Source: SIG636 sp045592105
GTDB lineage: Bacteria > Bacillota > Clostridia > Oscillospirales > CAG-382
Assembly: GCA_045592105.1 (NCBI GenBank)
Contig: JAZNUB010000026.1
Span: forward strand, 5,062 to 69,061
Length of the DNA: 64,000 bases
Reading direction: 5' to 3'
Below the pieces are notes generated by a model, which worked only from the letters and a program-made list of their open reading frames with translations, was not told the origin of the DNA and did no database searches. This document shows, in pieces, positions 15,837-26,200 of this stretch; position 1 is the first letter of the stretch, and each line of letters starts with the position of its first letter. A program made the position numbers and the translations under genes.

Positions 15837-16964
15837 TTAATAGTTGCCGGAGAACATTGCGTTATTAGCATCAGCGGCAAAATCGCCAAAGTATGCCTTA
15901 ACGTCCATACCAAGGTAGTTAGCCATATCTATCATTTCTCTAACGGTGTTTTCGTTTACAGCTATGCCGTTTGCCTGTCTGTCTGCGTAAGCGGCAATTT
16001 CCTTTTCGCCGTGGGTGTATATACGCTCCTGCCCGTCTGCCTTGGGACTTTCACGAAGCTCCTGCAGGTAGGTGCTAAAGTGCGCCTTGATGTCCTCTGC
16101 GTTGCCGAAGAAGGAAGGATTAATAGCCATAAAGCCGTGGCAGATACCGCTCTTACCGTTCTTCATACAGCCGTTGGAGGTAACGCCCTGAGAAAGGATG
16201 GAAGCAAAGAATTCGCAAACCATACCCCAACCGTAGCCCTTGTGGCTGCCAAGCTGTTCGTTAGAACCGCCAAGAGGCATTATGCCGCCGCCGTTCTTTG
16301 CAACGATGTTCTTAAGAACGTCTGCCGCGTCAGAAGAGGGATGACCGTCCTTATCAAGCGCCCAGCCTTCGGGAAGAGGCTTGCTCATCTTATTATACAT
16401 TTCAAGCTTACCGCGGGTTACAACGGTGGTAGAAGCATCAAAGAAGAAAGGATACGGCTCTGCCGGGGCAGCCATTGCGATAGGATTGGAGCCTATCATT
16501 GCCAAGCGGCCGAAGGTGGGAACCATTATAGCCTCAGAGTTTGTGCAAGCAAAGCCTACAAGCCCCTTATCACAAGCCATCTTGGAATAATAGCCTGCTA
16601 TACCAAAGTGGTTGGAGTTTCTAACGGAAACGATACCAACACCTGCGGTTTCTGCCTTTTTAATTGCAAGCTCCATAGCTTCGTGGCCAACAAGCTGACC
16701 CATACCATCATGTGCATCTATAACTGCGGAAATGGGAGTTTCAAAAACAACCTCCGGCTTAGCATCAATTTTAATCGTGCCTTTTTCGATACCCTTGTGG
16801 TATCTAACAAGACGCTGCATACCGTGGCTTTCTATACCGTAAAGGTCGGAAAGCATAAGCACGTCACTAATTATTCTGGCTTCGGATTCAGTAAAACCAA
16901 ATTTAGTGAATGCCTCCATACAAAACTTATCAAGATGTGCTACCGGATACGTTACATATCCCAT
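15837..16964 (-). CDS. Ldh2-family malate/lactate-type dehydrogenase
   Basis: The Ldh2/YlbC family uses NAD(P) to oxidise 2-hydroxyacids such as malate, lactate, sulfolactate or ureidoglycolate. Its fold is unrelated to classical lactate dehydrogenases. The chosen ATG (MGYVTYP) gives 375 residues and has AAAGGA nine bases upstream; an upstream TTG would put that site inside the gene. Family motifs are IESHGMQRLVRY (about residues 44-55), VSVRNSNHFGIAGYYS, and IGSNPIAMAAP. The substrate cannot be assigned from these motifs. It is the first gene of an operon with malic enzyme and a LarA-type racemase, so malate or lactate is the best guess. Confidence 0.9.
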   Translation of the reverse strand: MGYVTYPVAHLDKFCMEAFTKFGFTESEARIISDVLMLSDLYGIESHGMQRLVRYHKGIEKGTIKIDAKPEVVFETPISAVIDAHDGMGQLVGHEAMELAIKKAETAGVGIVSVRNSNHFGIAGYYSKMACDKGLVGFACTNSEAIMVPTFGRLAMIGSNPIAMAAPAEPYPFFFDASTTVVTRGKLEMYNKMSKPLPEGWALDKDGHPSSDAADVLKNIVAKNGGGIMPLGGSNEQLGSHKGYGWGMVCEFFASILSQGVTSNGCMKNGKSGICHGFMAINPSFFGNAEDIKAHFSTYLQELRESPKADGQERIYTHGEKEIAAYADRQANGIAVNENTVREMIDMANYLGMDVKAYFGDFAADANNAMFSGNY

Positions 16965-17007
16965 TAATATCAGTCCTTTCAAAATAATTATTTACAACAT
17001 TAATTTA

Positions 17008-17027
17008 AGGAAAAACACATTTTTCCT
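17008..17027 (-). other. Small perfect hairpin in the Ldh2 leader
   Basis: AGGAAAAA / TTTTTCCT form an 8-bp stem with a 4-base loop about 45 bases before the Ldh2 ATG. It could stabilise the mRNA. The rest of 16965-17196 is AT-rich and I could not fix a convincing promoter for this operon, although one must exist here. Confidence 0.4.
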
Positions 17028-17196
17028 CTTATATATAACTTAACACAAATATCGTTTTATTGCAATAGATATTTTTATTTTTTGCTAATAATACTGCCAT
17101 TTTTTTGTTAACATAAAACAGCACCGCGGCAAAAAAACGCGGTACCGATATACATTCTAAGTAGCCAAACGGCCTATTAGTACCCAGACGACAAAT

Positions 17197-17226
17197 GGAG
17201 CTTTGCACATTGCTGTGCAAAGCCCC
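17197..17226 (-). terminator. Hairpin terminator after the giant secreted-protein gene
   Basis: Eleven bases after the giant gene's stop, the minus strand folds into a 13-bp stem (GGGGCTTTGCACA with TGTGCAAAGCTCC, one G-U pair) closed by a GCAA tetraloop. The U-tract that follows (ATTTGTCGTC) is poor, so it may act partly as a 3'-end stabiliser. Confidence 0.65.
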
Positions 17227-17236
17227 GATTGTTTAA

Positions 17237-20200
17237 TTAGTCGTACTGTTCAGCCTTGTTTTGAGAATCACGAACATCTTTTATGCTTCTGGCGATACCG
17301 CCGCCGTATACATAGAATCTTGTATTTCTTGCGTCATTACCGTCGCCGTAGTACTTACCGAATACCTCGTGCCAGGTGTCCTTAACATACGCATCGCCTT
17401 CGCCAAGGTGCTCACCAAACTCTAAGAACTCATAATTGTTAGCGTAGATTATATAAGGTACTGCAACAATCTTATTTTCCTCCTGAGATTTGGGAATACC
17501 TGCGATAATAGCATCAAACTCAAGATATCTTTGGTCGTAATTGTAAACGCCAAGCAAATCGGTTTGGTTCTGCTCTGCCTTATCACTGTCGTAATCATAA
17601 AGCGGGTTATCCTTCATGTCTTCATCGGGATACGTAGCAGGTACAAGTTTTGTGCTGATATTGGAGAAGTAGTAGTACTTGTTAGCTCTGGAGTGCATTG
17701 CTATGCCACCAAAGTCCTCGTAGTTTTCGTTCTGAACAAGCTCGCCTTCGCTGTTGTTGTTGATATATTCAAGGAATACATCAAGTGCAGCCATAACTTT
17801 GGTTTCATCTTTTGTATCAGTACCAACTATCGAGGATACTTTTTTCAACATTTCAAGCGTTGCCGTATCGTTTGCACCCCAGTATACCGTTTTACCGGTA
17901 CCGTCAACAAGTGTGATAAAGTCCGTGTATACTTTCTCTTCGCCGGAAACGTAATCGGAACCGGACTTGGTAAGCTGTACACCGTAATCATCAAATACGG
18001 ATGTGTACTTAGATGTTGCTGCAAATGAATCGGTAAAGTATTTACCTAAGTTAGCCGTTGTCATCAACAATGTGCCGTACTGCTGCATGTGAGTATGCGT
18101 ATTGTAGTAAGCAGTATCGTCAATATACCAAATAGAACCGAAGCGTAGCGTTGTGTTAGGTGCGCGTACGATGTCGTTATACTTAACCTCACCCGTATTT
18201 GTCTTTGCGCCGAGAGGAGCAAGGTTCAAGGATACGCCGTTCTGATCGTCAGCATAAACACCGTTGTCTTCTTCGTAGTTTGTATCCCAAATAAGGTCGC
18301 CGGAAAGCTCTACCTTGTTTTCGGGCATGTTGATGTACTGTTGTGAATCATTTACACCGTGATAACCTACATCCTTAAGATATTCAAGAGAATTCATAAG
18401 GTAAATGGGTAGGTAGTAATAAGAATCTTCGCCTTGGTAGCCTACAGGAACTTCGCAAGTGAATCTGTCTCTTGCGAGAACGTTTGTAACTGTCATAGGT
18501 GTGGTAACAGCCGTTGTTGTAAACAAGCGTGTTGTGTACGGACTGTCATTACCAGATTTATCTTTACCAAAGCTGGTGTAGTAAATTCTACTGTCAGCAA
18601 GAAGCTTGTAGTTAGATACCCAATCGCCGTTGTATTCATAACCATTGCAGTTAAGATTGTCGGTTGTTACACGGAGCAGCAACTGGTCGCCCTTGTAGAA
18701 GTACGGAACGCCTCTGCCGTCTACTGCACGCTGTTCAACGTTGCCGAATACGTAGCCTATTGTGTAGTTTTCAGCCTTTTCGTTGTTAAATACGAGCTTT
18801 GCATCGTATTTGCCGCCTGTCGCGCCTTCATCTCCGGTGTAAGGAGGCAATTCGTCCTTATAAAGGTCGGAATCGTAGTAGCCACGGAAGAAGGTAGGTC
18901 TAACATCGCCGTCCTGATCGTCAGCCGCGTCAAGTGCTTTCTTTTCATACTTGCTTTCCGTAAGGTCATATACGGGGTAGCAAGGATGGCCTTCAAACAC
19001 TTCAACCTCGGTAAGACAAATCCAACCGTCTTCACCGCCATCGGTTTCTGCAACTATCTTTACATAGCGCTTGTTGGAAACCTGCTGTGCAAGCTCGCCG
19101 TCACGTGCGAATGCCAAGGTGTACTTATAAACCTTATACTCGTTAGTTTCAACAACAACGTCTATACCCTTCATTGCAACTTCGCTTGCATCGTTATCCT
19201 TTGCGTTAACTGTTGCAACCTTTAGCCATTCGCCATCGGCAGTATCAGAAACGTAAGCGGTAACGTTAAAGGGCTGATTAATCTTATCAACCGAGTCTTT
19301 AGACTGTAGCGCGTATACGGAAACGAAACCAACATTCTTAGCCTTACCATCCTCATCTACACCAAGATCGAAGGTAAGCGAAACCTCCGGTGCATACGCC
19401 TTCATCCAACCAACGGATTGATCCTTTATCTCCTCAAGGGTGGGTGCTGTGGCATTGTAAAGCTTGGAGCCACCTTCACCATTCGTAAGTTGACCTGCAA
19501 CGAATTTACCTGCGGTGTTGTGACTTTCATCATCGGGATAACCTTCGTCTTCAGCGAACAGGTAACCTGCAGTTGTGGGAGCAAGTGCGAAGGAATAAGG
19601 CTTATCTAATGCATTATCCCACTCATCAAGGTTTGCGATATACATAAGGTTTGCATCCGCAGAAGCATCAATCCATGTAGAAGGTGTTTCTTGCGGCAAT
19701 TTATCGGGATAGATTGCGTTTTGGATAACTTGGAATTCAGTAATAAAGGTCTTTGCATTCTGTGCAGAGTGGTTCATTATAGTTGCCTTAATGTACCTTG
19801 CGGTTACGCCTTCAGTTTGAAGGTTAAACATATAGTCTGCAACAGTGTTGCCGTAAACGGTGTCGGTTGCGCCGGAGAATACGATGGATGCATAAGCATT
19901 ATCAAATACCTTGCTGTTATATCCGGTATCGTCAAGTGCAACAGAGCCGATATATGAGTAGCTTAAGCCATCAGTAGAGATAGCAAACTCAACGCTTGTT
20001 GGGAAGGTAACACCGTCTTCACCGCCGCCCAAGAAACGGAGGTTAAATGCGGAAAGACCGTATTCTACTGAACCAAGGTCAAGTATGATGTTTTCTTCAC
20101 GGGTGTGAACGTCTTGGTATACCTTATACTCGTCATGTTTAAGGTCTTTTGTCTGAGTGTAGGAGTATACAAAGTCGGTAAGGTCTTTGTTCTCAACCGT

Positions 20201-23200
20201 GTCAGCATCAGGGGTGCCCATAGTGCCGGAAACGTAGTAGCCTATTGCGTAATCCTCAAGCTTTTCTACTAAATAAGCATCGGAGTAAACGCTCATCTTC
20301 TTACCGTCGGTAAGCTGGCCAACACCTGCGGGAACGTAAAGAACGTTGCCGTATTGGTTGGTGTCAAACCTCATCTTCCTATTGTGTAGACCTTTATCAG
20401 ACTCATACTTTTCATAAGAGCTGTAATAATACGTGAATGCTTCTTTGTAATTTTCGGTCGTGTTAGCTGTTCCATCAGCATTCTCGCCCTTATAATACAA
20501 AGGTTTTTCGGAATGGACTGCCAAGAAATCCGTAAGGGAATTGTATCCTTCCATGTTTTCAACAAACCAGTTTTCCATATACGGATAGTTAGCATCAGAA
20601 TAGGTAGGATAGTTGCGGAGAGAATACTTCTTGCCTTGTGCGATATTGTAGTTCTCTCTAAAGAAGATATTGCTGGTTATAAGCTGTGTAACATCAGCAG
20701 CTTCGGCTTTCTTTTCAACGATCTTGCCATCAGCGTCTACAGAATATCTAACAGTAGGTGTAAGCATCTTAAGAACTTCCCTGTTCTGATAGCCGAAGAA
20801 GATAGCCTCGGTTGTCTTACCGTATTCTTGGATAGGCTTCTTTAAGTAAGTGTAGTTTACTGCAAGAATTATGGTGTTGTTATCTGCATAGATGTTGAAC
20901 AAGCTCTTATTAACGCCTTCTTCAAACATCCTGGTAAGCTCCCAAGTGTTGTTAGAAGTGTTGTACTTAAGCTCAAGCAAGGTCCAATTCGCAAGATTGT
21001 TTTCGTTAATTGTTCCATTATAATCTTGAGTAAATACTATAGCATTGTTGATATAGCTGTCTATCACATCAGCAGGAACGTTGGATGCAGAAACGCTAAT
21101 CTTATTCTTGGTTTGGAAATAGTTTGCTGTTTTCTCATCCTTATTAGCGATGGCTGCATAAGAAAGCGTGAAGAAATCTGCCTTACCAAAGGTGTTGTTT
21201 GTTGCATCAACACCAGGATCGTTTGCGGTTGCAGAAATTGCAGGAACTGTAGTACCAGCAGCAGCAACTGCCTTAGCAAGTGCTCTAACGCCAAGCATAG
21301 TGTCGGAGGGGTCAGCGATGGTTGCATCAAGCCTCAAAGTGTCCCAATTCTTGGTGTTCTTCCAATAACCAAGCTCGTCAGTTGTGGCAAGGTGGAAGTT
21401 GGTGATCTGAGCATCATCGGTGCCGCGACCGTCTGTTGCAGAGAACGAGTCAACGGTTGTACCGTTCTTGTAATACATCCATGTGCAAACATAAGAGATA
21501 GCTTCTTCTGTTTCGTTGGGGATCCAAACCGTTACATTGTGCCAATCCCAAACGTGCTTAAACATACCGTTTTCTTCATCCGTAATAGGAGTGAACGAAA
21601 CAACGTCGTTAACATTAACCGGGAACTCTTTAGAATTATGGCTGCGTGCAATATCCTTGTTACATGCAAGCATATATTCTTCGGGGTTTCTTGTAACATC
21701 CTTATTACCGGATATTACTGCCATACATGCGTCATTCCTAAGTTCAATACCGTTGTACTTCATCTTTACATTACGTTCATAAAGGATCGTACTATACAGA
21801 GAGAGATCATCTTCACTAGAATAGTCAATAACGCCGGTCCATTTAGTCTGACTGGCAGAAGTGCTACCCGGAGCGCAGTACTTGATAGGTAAAGCACATC
21901 TGTATGTCGTTATCCAATCCTTGTAATGAATGTCCCATGTATCCTTTTGTTCAAGCCAGAATGAAAGGTTATCAGAGGTTTCAGAGCTTACCTTCCAGTC
22001 AAAGCTGAAATATGCACCGCCTGCAGGTATCGTAAGCTCGGTAGAAATTGTACCCCACTGTTCAAAGGTACGCCCATGATCAAGCTGCGAAGTGAAGTAA
22101 TACATACCGTCTTCTTCAACATACTTGAACGCATCTGTATTATGGAGCCTGTCACTAATCTCAGGGAAATTAACACTTCGATCTGTGTAAGTGTGTATCT
22201 TTGAAACGTCAAAGTTATTTTTAATGCCACCAGAGGTTGTATATTCTTTATATTCTATCTCGTTACCGTTTGTGGTATTAAGAACCTCGCCACGAACGGA
22301 GGAGAAGGTGGAATAACCCTCGCCCTTGTTGTAGGAGATATCCTGGTAACCCTTACCTTCGGGAGCGAACTGAAGAATATATCCAAACTCGGATGCATCA
22401 ACGTAATAATAGAAGTCGCTTATATTTGTATTATCATCATTATCGTTTTCACTTCTATCATTCTCAGAGGTATACCCATATTTGTAGTTAAACTGCATCA
22501 ATGTGCGCTTACCAATGGGTCTTTCAACACCTGTCTTGGTATAGAAGTTGCCCCACTTGGTAACCATATTGCCATCTTTCTCGATACAGAAGCCAAGCTG
22601 CTCGAACGGAATTGCGATTTCCATTGTAAGAAGCCTTTGACCGTTTTCGCTTTGGGTAAACTTAGCTCTTGCAGTGTACTTATCGAAGTCAACAAAGTAC
22701 TCGTTGCTTTCAGGTGTCATACCAAGGGCAGTAGCCTTAAGCTCAACAGCCTTATAGCCATCCCAACCTGTATTATAGTCAGCTTGGTGGTTAGCGTGAT
22801 AATACTTAGTTTTGAGATCTGAATTAGCACTATCGAGAGGTATTACAGTGCCGTCTTCAAGGATAAGCTCGTTATTGTCAAGAACGTAAGCGTCGATAAC
22901 GATATCGTAGTTACCGTAGTCATACCTTGCGGTATCGTTCATATTAGCCGCGGAGAGGAATATACGCATAGAAGATGCGCCATCAATATTGTCGTACATT
23001 TTACCGTAGGACAATGTGCCCTGACCGCGTAGATAAATAGACCACATATCGGTGGAAGTATTGTAATCAAAGTTCCAGTTGGTATCGGAAGGTGAAGAGC
23101 CTGCTTGACCTTCAGTAGAGTTTATGCGAATATTAGTATTTTCAGCCGCTCTCGGGAAAGTATATACATTCTCCCATACCATTGCCTGGGCTGCACGAGT

Positions 23201-26200
23201 TAGATAGTAAGGGAAGTAGGGCTTGCTACTAAGACCAAAATCATGCTTATCTTTCAATTCACCATCTGTATCACTACTGAAAGCGAACACGTTATACCCG
23301 CCTAAAGCCTTAGCGTTGGCGGACATAATACTATTATCAGTTATGTCGCCTGTTTCCTCGAAGAACCAAACAAGGTCAACACTGATTTGGTCTGCCGGGA
23401 TAGTACTTCCTTCAACCGTTATGGGCTTAGCAGTAAGCGAGTAACGGTCTATCGTTTGGGAAAGCGCATAACCGTTGCTTACTAAAACGTAGCCATTAAG
23501 CGTGCTCTCATCTTTATCTACTACATTATCGCTATCCTTTACTATATCGGTTTTTTCAATGCTATCTTCTTCCTTTGCGTCATCGTAACTGAATGTACCA
23601 CTACTCCAATTAATAGAGTCAACCTTATAAAGCTTAAAGCTGTTGTTTCTCTCAGTGGAATAGTTATCCCTTGATATTTCGTGATCAAGCTGGAAAAGAC
23701 CTGTTTTAGCATCGTAACCAAGGTTACTGATGGTGAACGCGTTGGTCTTACCGGATGTATATTTCGCAGAGTCATACTCCATAATATAGGTTTCGTGATA
23801 CTGATGGTTTGCGGTGTAGAAAGGAACCTCATCTTCTTCGTACTGGAAGGCGATGTAAAGGTTATCATCATCCCAAAGCATCTTATAATCGAAGCCTGCA
23901 ACGGCGGAGTCACCACCGGAAGCCTTAGAAGGCTCTGTTTGAGCGTTCACCCAAAACTCCTGTATAGCTATTGAAGCACCTTCGGAGAATTTGAGCACCG
24001 CACGAACGTATCTTGCTGCAACGCCTTCAAACTGTGCGCTAAAGTTATAAGCGTATGACTGACCGTCCTGATACTGGGGATAGTAATTTTTATTGTCAGC
24101 ACTCTTTTGGGTGAAGCCTACGTTTTTCCAGTTTACGTTATCATTGGAAACTTGGAAAAGAATATTTTCCGGTGCCTTGTAGCCATTAGCTTCGAGTGTT
24201 GTAATAGCAAAATCGTTCAAGCCATAATAAGTCTTACCAAGATCCATCTGAACAACAACTTTACCTTCACCGTTGGGGGTAATAGTTGTCCAAGTGGAGT
24301 TAGCGCTTGCATAATCCCAACCGCTGGTATTACCATTGGCATTAAAGGTCAACTCGTTTGTAGCAACCTTCGTGGTCGTCCCTTCGAAAGCGGTGATTTT
24401 ATACGAAACGTTAGATAGAGTGTTGGCAGAGCTTACATCTTGATATCTAACCGTAAAGTCAACCGTCCAACTATTGTCTGCTCTTTCAGCGCTGTAGCTG
24501 TAAGGATCTGCACCGTTAGAGGTTATGAAGCCCTTATCAACGTCACCGTTAAATTCAAAATTATAGGTCTGAGTACCTACAACAGCAGTAATGTTTGTAC
24601 TGTCAAGCGTAGGAGCCCAATCGGTAATAACGCGAACATTAATAAAATTGGTGCCATTATTCGTGCTTGAATAAAGAGCATACCAAAGCTTATTATTTCC
24701 GTTCTTGGCAAGCATAACGCCGTTTGCAAAGCCAAGGTCTTTACCATCTGTTAAGTTGGAGCCAATACCCGTTCCATTAGCCCCACTGCCGTTGGTAACA
24801 ATACCGCCGGTAACGGTAACAGCTTTGCCAATAGACACAACGTTATCAAGCTCGATAATGGTATCTGACACTAACTTGATAGTAGCAGAATAGCCTGTGG
24901 TAGTGCAATAATTCTCTCTACCGGTATCCGCAAACACACGGAATTCGGAAACAGTTTGATTTTCATCAAACGTTACTTGTACATATCTTGCAGAAACCTT
25001 ATCGGAAAGCTTAAATGTACCGTTTCCGTTAATTGTTTCAACCTTGTGGAAATCGTTTGCAGAGGTGCCGCCTGCGGAGATATAAAGGGTTGCATTGCCT
25101 GTTGCACCAACAAGCTCGAAGGAGTGGATGCCTGCCTTAACCTCGCCAAGGTCAACGGTGAACTCTTTTGCTATAACAGTGTTGGTTTCTGCACCGTCTG
25201 TAAGAACAAGTGCAGGCTTATCGCCTTTAGCATCTTTGCCGTCGGCAACGTTAGCTCTAACGTAATCGTCGCTACCGGAAACCATTACCTCATCAACTTC
25301 CACACCGCTACAATCGGAAGTGTACCAGAAGGTAACCTTGATGTATCTACCAAATGCACCGTCTATTATCTGTGCAAGGCGTGAATCATCATTAAAGCTG
25401 TATCTTTTATAGCCATCAACTTCTGATTCAACATAATTATCTTTGGTTGCAACGAAAACATACTCCCAATCCTCATCTTTGAAATGAGCGCCACCTACGA
25501 TAGTAGGTACATCCAACTTAGAGGAAACCTCGAAGGTGATATAGGAAGGCAATTCACCTGCTGCATAGAAGGATACATCAAAATCAGCAAGGCTGTAATA
25601 AATTGCACCAAGGTCTATGATCATATAATCATAGTCCTCATCGTCATTTACAAAATCGAAGGTATAGTTTGCTTTTTGACCCCTACCGTCATAGATTTCA
25701 CCATCTGTCATCTGGGTATTAGTGAAAGGAGGAGCATCAGGTATATCGGGTACATCAGGTATATCGGGTGTATCGGGTATATCAGCTTTTGTTCCGTTTA
25801 TTTCTATCTCTAAAACGTAACCAATATAGCCTTCGTTGACAACTTTTATAAACACATAGTCGCCCGTACCGGAGCCCGTTAAGGTGTAAACCATGGTACT
25901 TACGTCGTATGTCTGTTTAGCAGAGGTACTGCCAAAATTAGTGGCGGAGGAAATATCTTCGGCTTCACCGACATAAACGCTAACGTTCGTAAAATACTTG
26001 GTAACACCCTCCTCAACACGAGGAGCTGCATAAACCTTTACATCGCTAACATCAACTTTTTCAGAAAGCTTGAAAACGATAGTGTTTTCAGCACCTGTCC
26101 TCGCAAAGCCAACACAATTGGGATACGTTGTGCTACCTGAATAAATTTTAGTGCCGTCATTAAGTTTTCCGCTGTGATACGTTGTCCATTCCGATGTATC

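Noticed and set aside
17110..17155. CCGCG/CGCGG hairpin with an A-rich loop upstream of Ldh2
   Set aside because: The stem is only six pairs around a run of seven T on the minus strand and has no clear terminator tail; likely chance.
16983..17196. A promoter for the Ldh2 operon built on TTGCAA near 17060
   Set aside because: The candidate -10 elements at usable spacing match only about half of the consensus; none is strong enough to report.
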